Assembly: GCA_045580025.1 (NCBI GenBank) | Contig: JAZNNB010000025.1 | Coordinates: 1-24,736, forward strand | Length of the DNA: 24,736 bases | Reading direction: 5' to 3' | Source of the DNA: SIG440 sp045580025 | Lineage (GTDB): Bacteria; Bacillota; Clostridia; Monoglobales; Monoglobaceae | In this document: positions 7,905-16,690 of the stretch, in pieces | How the letters are laid out: each line of letters begins with the position of its first letter | Numbering within the stretch: the stretch's first letter is position 1 | Made by a program: the position numbers and the translations under genes | The notes under the pieces: generated by a model | The model's database searches: none | Seen by the model: only the letters and a program-made list of their open reading frames with translations | Told to the model about the DNA's origin: nothing

Positions 7905-7934
7905 ATTGTGCAGCTTTTGCTGCACAATTTTTTT
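7905..7934 (+). terminator. Rho-independent terminator after ricT
   Basis: A perfect 10-bp stem, ATTGTGCAGC (7905-7914) with GCTGCACAAT (7919-7928), has a TTTT loop and is followed by T to 7934. It closes the glyQS-holB-ricT unit 13 bases after the ricT stop. Confidence 0.95.
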
Positions 7935-7956
7935 GTTTTCAGAAAAAATTTCGCTA

Positions 7957-7985
7957 TGGACAAACCGCTTAAAATGTGCTATACT
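7957..7985 (+). promoter_or_regulatory. Predicted sigma-A promoter of smc-ftsY
   Basis: TGGACA (7957-7962), a 17-base spacer and TATACT (7980-7985) with an extended -10 TG at 7977-7978. It directly follows the ricT terminator. The leader to the smc start is about 110 nt, and I see no convincing structure in it. Confidence 0.75.
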
Positions 7986-8086
7986 ATTTTAGAATATATT
8001 CTGGTGGATTTTGTCCTTTTTTGAGGCATAATTTCTTTTGAAATATGGAGATTGTAGAGGCGAGAATACTGTTGGTGTTTGAGCCT

Positions 8087-8093
8087 GGGGAGG
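8087..8093 (+). promoter_or_regulatory. Ribosome binding site that fixes the smc TTG start
   Basis: GGGGAGG at 8087-8093 stands 8 bases before the TTG at 8102. The in-frame ATG at 8045 has no such site, so the first 19 codons of the longer frame are leader sequence. Confidence 0.8.
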
Positions 8094-8101
8094 TAATTTT
8101 T

Positions 8102-11100
8102 TTGCATCTGAAAAGTGTTGAACTTCAGGGCTTTAAGTCCTTTGCAGACAAAATATATCTTGATTTTAACCATGGGATAACTGCTATTGTCGGACCGAAC
8201 GGTTCGGGCAAGAGCAATATTTCTGATGCTATACGTTGGGTTATGGGTGAACAGAGTGTCCGTTCGCTCCGCGGAAGCCGTATGGAAGATGTTATCTTTG
8301 CGGGAACTGAGGTGAGAAAGCCTCAGGGCTTTGCTGAGGTTTCGCTTACCCTTGATAACTCTGACGGAGAACTTCCCGTGGATTTTGAAGAGGTTGTTAT
8401 AACAAGACGTGTGTACCGCAGCGGTGAGGGTGAATATTTCATAAATCACGCTTCTTGCCGTCTCCGTGATATTCACGAGCTCTTTATGGATACGGGTATC
8501 GGTCGAGAGGGTTATTCCATTGTGGGTCAGGGAAAGATTGATGAAATCCTGAGCAACAAGTCCGAGGACAGACGCCGAATTTTTGAAGAAGCAGCTGGAA
8601 TTACCAAGTATAAATACAGGAAAAACGAGGCAGAAAAAAAGCTTGAAAAGACCAATGATAATCTTACCCGTGTGAACGATATAATGTCCGAGCTTTCAAG
8701 CCAGATTGAGCCACTGCGTATCCAGTCTGAAAAGGCAAAAAAATATCTCAATCTCCGTGATGAACTGAAAGTCATTGACGTGAGTGTTTCTGTTGCGGAA
8801 ATTGTAAAGCACAGAAAAAATCTGGTTGAAATTGACGGAAAGCTTGAAGCAGTTTCAAACAGCATTGACCTTATGCAAAAAGAGGTTGATGAAAAAGAGC
8901 AGCTGACTGCACAACTTTATGAAAAAATTGAAAAATATGAAGAGCAAATGGAAGTTTGTCGTCGGGCACAAAGAGAGACTGTTGACGAAACTGCCGAGGA
9001 AAACAACAGAATTTCCTTAAATTTTGCAAACATTGAACATTCCAATGAAAACATAAATCGAATTAGGGAAGAAATTGCAAAGAGTCAGCGTGGAATGGCT
9101 CAACTTGACGAAATTATAAAGGGCTATAAAAATACATATGATGAGCTTTATTCAAAACGTGAAGATCTCCTTAAGAAGGTTGCAGAAAAAGAGGCGGAGT
9201 TTGAGAAGATAAACTTTATTTTTGAGGAAAGTGGCGAAAATGTAGAAAATCTCAAGGGTGAAATCATTGAAAAAACCTCTGAAATAAGCACGCTCAGGAG
9301 CAAGGTTGCAAATTATAATATCCTCATAGAAAACTTTGAAAGAGAACTTAAAAACAACAGCGAGGAGCTTGAAAGACATAGCATTGAGCAAAAAAAGATT
9401 GAAGAAAACAACAAGGAAATCGAAGCAGCTCTCGCAAAACTTTCTCTGGAGTTTGAAAATATAAAAAAGGCTGCTGAAAGTGATGAAGAATCCTTGAAAG
9501 ATGGCGAGACGAAACTTCAAACTCTCAGTGAAAAGAAGAACGCCGTTATTGAAGAATTAAATCGAAAAAAATCGAGAAAAACGGTTCTTCAGGATATGGA
9601 AAGCGATTTCGAGGGTTACAACCGCAGTGTTAAGGCTATTATGATTGAACATAAAAGCGGAAGACTTAAGTCTGCAAAAATTTACGGACCTGTTTCAAAG
9701 TTGATTTCGGCAGAAAAGAAGTTTGTGACTGCTATTGAAGTGGCATTGCATTCTGTTAACCAGAATATCGTTACAGAAACTGAGCAGGATGCAAAAATGG
9801 CAATCAATTATTTAAAGGCTGAAAAGCTTGGCAGAGCCACATTTATGCCCATCTCCACCGTGAAAGCACGAACTACAGATTTTTGCGGTGCCGAAAAAAT
9901 GGATGGCTACATTGCGGTTGCAAGTAGCGTGGTGAGCTTTGACAAAAAATATGAGGGCATCGTGGGAAGTGTTCTTGGCGGAACTTTGGTTGTTGACAAT
10001 ATCGACAATGCTATACGTATGGCGTCAAAGTGCGGCCACAAGTTTAAAATCGTTACACTTGAGGGCGAAATTATGCAGCCCGGCGGTGCAATTAGTGGCG
10101 GAAGCAATGGCAAAAACTCAGGATTTTTGTCACGCAGTGCTGAAATAGAAGCTTTGAATGTTGAAATTTCTCAGCTTGAAAAAGAACTGGAATCGGTTGA
10201 CGGCGAAAGAGTCGAGCTTTTGGATATTTTGGAAAAGATTCGGTTCCGTGTGGCAGAAAGCAGAGAAATTATCAACGAAAAGAACGAAGAATATATACGC
10301 GCAAAGGCTGATTTTGACCACAGCAGTGCATACCTTTTAGCAGCTGAAGAAAGACACACACAGCTTGTTCGTGAAAAGAATACCATTGAAGAACGCACAC
10401 GCGAAATAAATGATGAAATTGTTCTTTGCAACAAGGCTGCAGACTCCCTTGAAGAAAATGTTTTGAAGTTGCGTGGTGAAACCGATGCTAAGCAGGTTGA
10501 AACAGAGCAGATTTCTCAAAAGGTAAAAGAGGTTCAGGATGCTCTTATTTCACTTCGCATCGAGGAAAGTTCAAATCAAAAGGATATTGACCTTCAAAAA
10601 GAAAGACTTGATTCGGTTGGAAAAGAAAAGGAAGAAATTATAGCTGAAAATAATGAAAAGCAGGCTGAGATTGACACTTTGAATGAAAAAATTGTAGCTA
10701 TAACCAAGGAAATTGAAACCGACAAGAAAAGACTTGAAGAAATTGGAGGCAGAAGTCAGGAACTTGAAAAAGAACTTTCAGATTTAACAGAAAACCGAAA
10801 GGAAACTGAACAGAAGACTAGGGCTCTTCAGGAGGAGGTTAAGGAAGTTCGCGAAAAGCTTTTTGCTCTCGGTCAGCAAAAGGCAAAGATTGAAGCAGGC
10901 AAGACTAAATGCGAAGAAAGCCTTGACGGACTCTTTGAATATCTGTGGGAAGAATATGAACTTACATACAGTGACGCTGAAAAGCTTAAAGGTGATGATA
11001 TAACAGACATTAAGGCGGCAACTGCAAAAATCTCTGAACTTAAGAGTAAAATAAAGGCTCTTGGAAATATTAACATTGACGCCATTGAAGAATATAAAAA

Positions 11101-11665
11101 CGTAAAAGAACGTTTTGATTTCTTAACTCAGCAGACTCTTGATTTGGAAAAAGCCAAGGGCGAACTTGAAAAAATCATTGAAGAAATGATGTCAATAATG
11201 AAGAAGCAGTTCTCTGAAAAATTTGAGGTAATCAGCCAGAATTTCAACAGTGTATTCCGCGAACTCTTTGGCGGCGGTCAAGCGAAACTTTCACTTTCTG
11301 ATCCTGATGATATTATGGAGACAGGCGTTGAGATTGAGGCGCAGCCACCAGGCAAAAAGCTTCAGAGTCTTACATTGCTTTCGGGTGGTGAAAGGGCGTT
11401 TACTGCGATTGCGCTTCTCTTTGCAATACTCAAGGTTCGTCCCACGCCGTTTTGTATTCTTGACGAAATCGAGGCGGCTCTTGATGATGCAAACGTTTAT
11501 CGTTATGCCGATTATCTTAAAAAATACAGCAAAAAATCACAGTTTATTGTGGTTACTCACAGACGAGGCACAATGGAGGCTGCAAACATCCTTTATGGCG
11601 TTACAATGCAGGAAAAGGGCGTGTCAAAACTTTTATCACTAAATATTGACGAGGTGGCAGAATAA
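8102..11665 (+). CDS. smc: Chromosome segregation ATPase SMC
   Basis: SMC forms the long-armed dimeric ATPase that, with ScpA and ScpB, compacts and separates replicated chromosomes. Starting at TTG 8102 the product has 1187 residues, the usual bacterial size, and begins MHLKSVELQGFKSFADKI. Walker A GPNGSGKSN is at residues 31-39. Long heptad-rich coiled coils flank a hinge of roughly residues 510-665, which holds GPVSKLISAEKKF and the glycine-rich GEIMQPGGAISGGS. The C-terminal head has the signature LSGGERAF from residue 1093 and Walker B FCILDEIEAALDD with D1121 and E1122. In-frame ATG 8045 would add 19 residues that do not look like SMC and has no ribosome site. The stop overlaps the ftsY ATG by one base (TAATG), so the two genes are translationally coupled. 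Confidence 0.97.
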   Translation: MHLKSVELQGFKSFADKIYLDFNHGITAIVGPNGSGKSNISDAIRWVMGEQSVRSLRGSRMEDVIFAGTEVRKPQGFAEVSLTLDNSDGELPVDFEEVVITRRVYRSGEGEYFINHASCRLRDIHELFMDTGIGREGYSIVGQGKIDEILSNKSEDRRRIFEEAAGITKYKYRKNEAEKKLEKTNDNLTRVNDIMSELSSQIEPLRIQSEKAKKYLNLRDELKVIDVSVSVAEIVKHRKNLVEIDGKLEAVSNSIDLMQKEVDEKEQLTAQLYEKIEKYEEQMEVCRRAQRETVDETAEENNRISLNFANIEHSNENINRIREEIAKSQRGMAQLDEIIKGYKNTYDELYSKREDLLKKVAEKEAEFEKINFIFEESGENVENLKGEIIEKTSEISTLRSKVANYNILIENFERELKNNSEELERHSIEQKKIEENNKEIEAALAKLSLEFENIKKAAESDEESLKDGETKLQTLSEKKNAVIEELNRKKSRKTVLQDMESDFEGYNRSVKAIMIEHKSGRLKSAKIYGPVSKLISAEKKFVTAIEVALHSVNQNIVTETEQDAKMAINYLKAEKLGRATFMPISTVKARTTDFCGAEKMDGYIAVASSVVSFDKKYEGIVGSVLGGTLVVDNIDNAIRMASKCGHKFKIVTLEGEIMQPGGAISGGSNGKNSGFLSRSAEIEALNVEISQLEKELESVDGERVELLDILEKIRFRVAESREIINEKNEEYIRAKADFDHSSAYLLAAEERHTQLVREKNTIEERTREINDEIVLCNKAADSLEENVLKLRGETDAKQVETEQISQKVKEVQDALISLRIEESSNQKDIDLQKERLDSVGKEKEEIIAENNEKQAEIDTLNEKIVAITKEIETDKKRLEEIGGRSQELEKELSDLTENRKETEQKTRALQEEVKEVREKLFALGQQKAKIEAGKTKCEESLDGLFEYLWEEYELTYSDAEKLKGDDITDIKAATAKISELKSKIKALGNINIDAIEEYKNVKERFDFLTQQTLDLEKAKGELEKIIEEMMSIMKKQFSEKFEVISQNFNSVFRELFGGGQAKLSLSDPDDIMETGVEIEAQPPGKKLQSLTLLSGGERAFTAIALLFAILKVRPTPFCILDEIEAALDDANVYRYADYLKKYSKKSQFIVVTHRRGTMEAANILYGVTMQEKGVSKLLSLNIDEVAE

Positions 11666-12597
11666 TGGGACTTTTTTCAAAATTAAAGGACAGTCTTAAC
11701 AAAACAAAAGAGGTTATCAGCGAAAGAATTGAAGATGCTCTTTGTATGTTCAAGTCCATTGATGATGATTTGTTTGAAGAGCTTGAAGAAATTCTTATTA
11801 TGGCAGATATCGGGGTGGAAACCTCGGTTGAAATAATTGAAAGACTGAAAAAAGCCGCAAAGGAGAAACATATCACAGACGGCGGTGCGCTGAAAGAAGA
11901 GCTTAGGTGCATTCTTGAAACAATTTTGAGTGAGGGCGAAACAGGAGTTGTTTTAAGTGGTAAGCCGGCAGTGATTATGGTAATAGGTGTCAACGGTGTG
12001 GGAAAAACCACATCAATCGGCAAAATGGCTCATATGTATAAGGAAATGGGCAAAAAGGTTATTATAGCAGCAGCGGATACCTTCAGGGCAGCGGCTATTG
12101 AACAACTTGAAGTGTGGGCAGACAGGGCAGATGCCGAAATAATAAAACAGCACGAGGGTTCAGACCCTGCGGCTGTCATTTATGATGCAATAGGTGCTGC
12201 TAAAAACCGTGGCGCAGATATTTTGCTTTGTGATACAGCGGGCAGGCTTCATAACAAGAAAAACCTTATGGAAGAGCTTAAAAAGATATATAGAATTCTT
12301 GATAAGGAGCTTCCGGATTCGTCAAAAGAGGTGCTTTTGGTGCTTGATGCAACCACTGGGCAGAATGCAGTATCTCAGGCAAAGCAGTTTAAAGAGGCGG
12401 CAGATATAACAGGTATTGTACTCACCAAGCTTGACGGAACTGCAAAGGGTGGTATTGTTTTTGCCATAAAGAATGAATATGATATACCGGTTAAATTTGT
12501 TGGACTGGGCGAGGGAATAGATGATATGGAAGAATTTAATCCGGTGGAATTTGTCAATGCAATAATTGAACCGGAGGGAGAGAAGACAAATGATTGA
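11665..12597 (+). CDS. ftsY: Signal recognition particle receptor FtsY
   Basis: FtsY is the SRP GTPase receptor at the membrane that receives ribosome-nascent-chain complexes from Ffh and passes them to the Sec translocon. The 310-residue protein has a helical N domain, then the G domain: G1 GVNGVGKTTS from residue 108, DTFRAAAIEQL, G3 DTAGR, G4 TKLDGTAKGG, and the closing GLGEGIDDMEEFNP. It lacks the long acidic A domain of enterobacterial FtsY, as is common in Gram-positives, and its N-terminus (MGLFSKLKDSLNKTKEVI) can form an amphipathic, membrane-binding helix. The ATG overlaps the smc stop, with a GAGGTGG-like site inside smc. The 3' end overlaps the next gene by 8 bases. Confidence 0.97.
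   Translation: MGLFSKLKDSLNKTKEVISERIEDALCMFKSIDDDLFEELEEILIMADIGVETSVEIIERLKKAAKEKHITDGGALKEELRCILETILSEGETGVVLSGKPAVIMVIGVNGVGKTTSIGKMAHMYKEMGKKVIIAAADTFRAAAIEQLEVWADRADAEIIKQHEGSDPAAVIYDAIGAAKNRGADILLCDTAGRLHNKKNLMEELKKIYRILDKELPDSSKEVLLVLDATTGQNAVSQAKQFKEAADITGIVLTKLDGTAKGGIVFAIKNEYDIPVKFVGLGEGIDDMEEFNPVEFVNAIIEPEGEKTND
12573..12578 (+). promoter_or_regulatory. Ribosome binding site deciding the UPF0182 gene start
   Basis: GGAGGG inside the ftsY coding end, 11 bases before ATG 12590. It supports that start over the upstream TTG at 12566. Confidence 0.65.
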
Positions 12598-15340
12598 TGC
12601 AAGAAACAGAAAGCGGGATACCTTGTCACCATCAGGCTTTGGAAAGAAAACGGTTATCTTTTTGATAGTCGCAGCAGTGCTTTTTGTGTTGTGGTATGGG
12701 GCAAGAATTGTTTTTGAATATATAAAGGTGGGCGAGGTAGGAGAGCAGTATACGGCAGTCTTTCTCAAAAGTTTCATCACCCGGATGACCATAAGAGCAA
12801 TAAGCTTTGTTGTAATCTTTGTGGCTCTTGCCTTAAGTGTGTTGTTTTTAAGACGCAACCTTAAGATACTTAGCATTGAACGTGGAATTTTTGAGTCGTT
12901 AAAAATCTCACTCTTAATCAGTTTTGTAGCAACGTTATTCCTTGACGGAATGGTAAGTCACAGTATTAGCGAAGAATTTCTCAAAGCTTGCAATTCACAG
13001 AGTTTTAATCTTACCGATCCTGTTTTTGGAAAGGACATCGGTTATTTTGTGTTTGTGAGACCGTTTTTCGTTTCGCTTTGCAGCTTTGTTCTCAGTGTTT
13101 GGTTTTTCATAACAGCAGCGGTTTTTGTAGCCTATTGGCTGTTTGGTGCCACCCACAGCAGTTACAGCGGAAAAGAGTTTTTGACGCTCAAGGCGGTCGC
13201 TGTTCACAACTTTGTGAATATTGGGATTTTGCTTATAGCTATCTGTTTTAACTATGTGCTCAAAGCAGAAAGTATTTTGTACGGAAACTTTGGCGAGCTT
13301 GATGGTGCAGGTTTTACTGACAAGACGGTGTGGCTCACATATTATAGGATAGTACCGTTTTTGCTTGTTTTTATTGTAATCATTTCAGGGATTTTTATCT
13401 TAAAACAAAAGAGCCGTGCGGCAATAAAGACAATTCTTGTTTATCCTTTGTCGTGGATACTTGCAGCTGCTTTTGCCTTTGGAACACAAGCCATTTTTGT
13501 AGCGCCCAATGAGGTAATCCGAGAAAGTGAAAATATTGCTTCAAATATTGAGTATACACAAAAGGCCTATGGACTTGACAATATTTCAGAAGTGGAATTT
13601 GATGTAAAAAACGATCTTTCGGTTGCTGATTTAAACAGCAGTCAGGAGGTAACTGAGAACATTAGAATACTCGACCTCTCTGCGAACCTTACTGTGCTCA
13701 ATCAGATTCAGGGAATACGCAACTATTATAAATTCAATGATACTGATATAGTTCCTTATGAGATTGATGGCAAAAAAACAGCTGTTGCCATAACTCCCCG
13801 TGAAATAACAAAAGAAAACCTGAGTGACAGTGCTGACACATATATAAACCGCACGCTTAGGTATACTCACGGTTTTGGCCTTACAATGAATGTTATCAGC
13901 GAGGTTACCTCTCAGGGTCAGCCACTTTTTTTGGTGAAAGATATACCGCCAAAATCCGAAAAGGATATTGAAAAAATTACTCAGCCCAGAATTTATTATG
14001 GTGAGCTTACGAACGACTATGTTGTGGTAGGAAATGAGAAATATAAAGAACTTGACTATTCAGAGGGTCAGGAGGATATCGAATTCTCTTATGACGGCAA
14101 TGGTGGCTTAAAGCTCAATTTCTTCAATCGTGCTTTGTTTGCAGCAAAGTATGGGGATATACGTCTGCTTATTTCTGACTTGGTTTCAAGCGACAGCCGT
14201 ATTCTTATAAACCGCAATATCGTGGAAAGACTCGAAACTGTTGCGCCGTTTTTCAAATATGATGCAGACCCATATATGGTTATCGACAAAGACGGAACAC
14301 TTAAATGGGTGGTTGATGCGTATACAACAAGTGAGTATTTTCCATATTCACAAAGCTATGGGGAATTTAATTATATCAGAAATTCAGTAAAGGCAGTTGT
14401 TGATGCATATAATGGTGATGTTACTTTCTATATTTCGGATAAAAATGACCCCATTGCACATGTCTACAGCAAGATATATCCCACACTTTTCAGTAGTGAG
14501 GAAATTCCTGACGGAATAAAGGAACATACCAAATATCCCGAATATATTTTCAATGTTCAGGCAAACGTTTATGGTAAGTATCATCTTTCAAATCCCACAA
14601 CTTTTTATAACAAAAATGATATGTGGGTTATTGCAAAAGAGAGATATGGCACAGCCACGGAAGAAAAGGAAATTGCACCGTATTACAATATGATGCGCTT
14701 AGAAGGAAAAGAGGGTGCAGAACTTCTTCTGACCATTCCGTATACTCTTACAAACAAGGACAATATGGTAGCATGGCTTGCGGCACAAAACGAATGGGAT
14801 GAATATGGAAAGCTTAAGGTTTATAAGTTCCCTAAAGACATAAACGTATATGGACCTATGCAGATTGAAAATCGTATCAATTCGGATATGGATATTTCAA
14901 AGGAGCTTAATCTCTGGAGTCAAGGCGGTTCAAAGGTGATTCGAGGTAATATGATTGTGGTTCCAATCGGTAATTCTGTTATTTATGTTGAACCTATTTA
15001 TATTGCATCAAGCAATCAGTCTACACTTCCTGAACTTAAGCAGGTGGCGGTTGCATATGGCGAAAAGATTGTGATGAAGAACAATCTTAAAGATGCTCTT
15101 TATGCTTTATTTAACGAAAAAGCACCAAGTGAAACAGTGCTTGAAGATATGACGGAAAATGAAACGGTGAGTGAAGAAAACCAAGATAGTTCATTTGATT
15201 TCAAATATGTTGCACAAAAAGTGGTTGAAGAATTTAATCGGGTAAAACAAGCAAACAAGGATAGTGACTGGAACAGTTTCGGTCAGTCAATGGAGGCACT
15301 TGAAAAATCAATAGGTGAACTTTCGGAAAGTATTAAATAA
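12590..15340 (+). CDS. UPF0182 family (COG1615) large membrane protein
   Basis: This 916-residue protein has no known function but is plainly of the UPF0182 family, whose members have several N-terminal membrane helices and a long extracytoplasmic domain. About seven hydrophobic segments lie in the first 310 residues (the first is VIFLIVAAVLFVLWYG). The soluble part carries typical family stretches: NYIRNSVKAVVDAYNGDVTF, YPEYIFNVQANVYGKYH, NMVAWLAAQNEWDEYGKL, VYGPMQIENRIN, GGSKVIRGNMIVVPI and VEPIYIASSNQSTLPELK. A charged tail ends in a short helix. The ATG at 12590 is chosen because GGAGGG at 12573-12578 lies 11 bases upstream; the in-frame TTG at 12566 has no ribosome site. It overlaps the end of ftsY by 8 bases and ends at a strong hairpin. 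Co-transcription suggests a link with membrane biogenesis, but this is not shown. Confidence 0.93.
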   Translation: MIDARNRKRDTLSPSGFGKKTVIFLIVAAVLFVLWYGARIVFEYIKVGEVGEQYTAVFLKSFITRMTIRAISFVVIFVALALSVLFLRRNLKILSIERGIFESLKISLLISFVATLFLDGMVSHSISEEFLKACNSQSFNLTDPVFGKDIGYFVFVRPFFVSLCSFVLSVWFFITAAVFVAYWLFGATHSSYSGKEFLTLKAVAVHNFVNIGILLIAICFNYVLKAESILYGNFGELDGAGFTDKTVWLTYYRIVPFLLVFIVIISGIFILKQKSRAAIKTILVYPLSWILAAAFAFGTQAIFVAPNEVIRESENIASNIEYTQKAYGLDNISEVEFDVKNDLSVADLNSSQEVTENIRILDLSANLTVLNQIQGIRNYYKFNDTDIVPYEIDGKKTAVAITPREITKENLSDSADTYINRTLRYTHGFGLTMNVISEVTSQGQPLFLVKDIPPKSEKDIEKITQPRIYYGELTNDYVVVGNEKYKELDYSEGQEDIEFSYDGNGGLKLNFFNRALFAAKYGDIRLLISDLVSSDSRILINRNIVERLETVAPFFKYDADPYMVIDKDGTLKWVVDAYTTSEYFPYSQSYGEFNYIRNSVKAVVDAYNGDVTFYISDKNDPIAHVYSKIYPTLFSSEEIPDGIKEHTKYPEYIFNVQANVYGKYHLSNPTTFYNKNDMWVIAKERYGTATEEKEIAPYYNMMRLEGKEGAELLLTIPYTLTNKDNMVAWLAAQNEWDEYGKLKVYKFPKDINVYGPMQIENRINSDMDISKELNLWSQGGSKVIRGNMIVVPIGNSVIYVEPIYIASSNQSTLPELKQVAVAYGEKIVMKNNLKDALYALFNEKAPSETVLEDMTENETVSEENQDSSFDFKYVAQKVVEEFNRVKQANKDSDWNSFGQSMEALEKSIGELSESIK

Positions 15341-15375
15341 CGAAAATATCCCCGCAATTTGCGGGGATATTTTCG
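15341..15375. terminator. Bidirectional terminator hairpin between the UPF0182 gene and bofA
   Basis: Bases 15341-15355 and 15361-15375 form a perfect 15-bp stem with a 5-base loop (AATTT): a GC-rich core (CCCCGC/GCGGGG) flanked by A and T runs on both sides. It starts directly after the UPF0182 stop and lies 34 bases beyond the bofA stop, so it can end transcripts from both strands. Confidence 0.85.
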
Positions 15376-15409
15376 TGTAAAGAACGTATTTAAAAGAACA
15401 AACTTTGGT

Positions 15410-15679
15410 TTATCTCAAAATATATTGAACAAGTGCTACCAGAATCACACCGGGTATGCCTAAGAAACCTGAGAGCAGAGAGGTCAGAGGGTTTATTATT
15501 ACAAAAATTCCTGCAAATCCTCCCACAAAGTTCACAATGGACAAAAAAATGCTTCCCACAATACCGTTTGCAAGGCATTTAAAAAGCCATTTTATCGGTT
15601 TTATAAAAATTCTGCAGAAAATATACAAAAATAAAAGTCCCAAAGCGTATGCTAAGATTGACATAGTATCAAAAACCAT
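15410..15679 (-). CDS. bofA: BofA family protein (pro-sigma-K processing inhibitor)
   Basis: In Bacillus subtilis BofA is a small membrane protein in the outer forespore membrane that, with SpoIVFA, holds the SpoIVFB protease inactive until late sporulation, delaying sigma-K activation. The 89-residue product has two to three hydrophobic segments, the central FIKPIKWLFKCLANGIVGS, and the family's C-terminal signature INPLTSLLSGFLGIPGVILVALVQ. ATG 15679 has AGGAG (minus strand, near 15690-15694) about 10 bases upstream; a second Met at residue 6 is less well placed. It is the last gene of the minus-strand series, 58 bases after the DUF2156 gene and before the shared terminator. It implies a spore-forming lineage or its descendant; none of its known partners is in the window. 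Confidence 0.88.
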   Translation of the reverse strand: MVFDTMSILAYALGLLFLYIFCRIFIKPIKWLFKCLANGIVGSIFLSIVNFVGGFAGIFVIINPLTSLLSGFLGIPGVILVALVQYILR

Positions 15680-15737
15680 AAAAAATCCACTCCTGTAAGT
15701 TGCTTACATTAAAGAATATACAGAAAGTGGAAATTTA

Positions 15738-16646
15738 TTACTGATATTTTGGGACAGCCGTATATTTTTCTACCATAAACACAGGATAATATGATTTTTT
15801 GGCTTTTCGCAGACCCTCAAGTCCCATATCTTCCTCACGGTTTATAAATTGGAAATCAGACCATTGATGCTCGGCAAACTGTTGATTTATCATAGCAAAA
15901 CTCCCCTGAAAATCGGTATCCGCGTGTTCTAAGTGGATTACTGCCATTGATTTGTTGTGAGTGAGGATTTCTACAAAGCTGAAAGCAACCATTTTTCCGT
16001 CAACAAAAATTCCGCCTGCTGAGATATCAAGGCTTTCCCAGTTGTCAAGAAGTGTACCTACTGCGTCAAACTGTTCACCGATATTATCAATTTTTCCGAC
16101 TTTAGTGCCGCACCAGTTAGAAAACATTTCCTTGCATTTGGCCTTATCACTCGGTATGAGACTTCGGTACTCGAAATCATAGAGAGATTTAAACTTGTTT
16201 ATATGGTTTCGCTTTGCGTGATAACGCTGACCGGGAAGGTCAATAAGGTCAGAGGTCTTATATACATAATCTGAATTTGATAAATCTTTTTCGAAACTGA
16301 ATACATCAGGAAAGAAATGTTTTACAAGGCTTTTTTGTTCTCTGCTGAAAAGACGAAGCACAAAGGTGGTGTGGTCTGATGCAAAAAAGCTTATGATTTT
16401 ATCAAGAGCAATTTCAGGGTCTTTTCCCAAAGGGAAAGTCACACTTTCGGGTAAATCTCCATACCTGGAAAAAACACAAAGACAGTTTGATATTTCGGCA
16501 TAGCGTATATTGTAAGCCTTCTTCCACATAAAAAGGTTTGTGAAAGTGAAGTCAGAGTTCATAAAGGTGGAATTTTTGAAATATTTATCGAAGAGTGGTT
16601 TGTCACCAAGGGTGACAGGTTTAATATCGAATGAGCCGGAACCCAT
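15738..16646 (-). CDS. DUF2156 protein (phosphatidylglycerol lysyltransferase-like GNAT fold)
   Basis: The 302-residue soluble protein matches the stand-alone DUF2156 family, which shares the acyltransferase fold of the C-terminal half of MprF, the enzyme that puts lysine from Lys-tRNA on phosphatidylglycerol. Typical stretches are TFTNLFMWKKAYNIRYAEI near the start, GQRYHAKRNHINKFKSLYDF in the middle, and FINREEDMGLEGLRKAKKSY plus PVFMVEKY near the end. No MprF-like membrane domain is present, so the acceptor is unlikely to be assigned by homology alone; a tRNA-dependent aminoacyl transfer is possible. AAAGG lies about 10 bases before ATG 16646. It follows the radical SAM gene by 44 bases on the same strand and probably shares its transcript. 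Confidence 0.88.
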   Translation of the reverse strand: MGSGSFDIKPVTLGDKPLFDKYFKNSTFMNSDFTFTNLFMWKKAYNIRYAEISNCLCVFSRYGDLPESVTFPLGKDPEIALDKIISFFASDHTTFVLRLFSREQKSLVKHFFPDVFSFEKDLSNSDYVYKTSDLIDLPGQRYHAKRNHINKFKSLYDFEYRSLIPSDKAKCKEMFSNWCGTKVGKIDNIGEQFDAVGTLLDNWESLDISAGGIFVDGKMVAFSFVEILTHNKSMAVIHLEHADTDFQGSFAMINQQFAEHQWSDFQFINREEDMGLEGLRKAKKSYYPVFMVEKYTAVPKYQ

Positions 16647-16690
16647 TTTATCAGCGCCTTTCGGTAAGTTTAATATATTTTTTGTATGCC

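Noticed and set aside
8045..8101. Longer smc start at ATG 8045
   Set aside because: No ribosome binding site before it; the 19 extra residues do not resemble SMC, and TTG 8102 has GGGGAGG and gives the standard N-terminus.
7979..8476. 165-codon open frame on the minus strand over the smc start
   Set aside because: It is antisense to the smc N-terminus and promoter, and its peptide looks like a reverse-strand by-product.
12322..12876. 184-codon open frame on the minus strand over ftsY and the UPF0182 gene
   Set aside because: It is antisense to two well-supported genes, has no family resemblance and no ribosome site.
15690..15725. Sigma-E-like promoter (ATATT and CTTACAGG, minus strand) before bofA
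   Set aside because: The -10 part would overlap the ribosome binding site, leaving no usable leader, and the match is poor.
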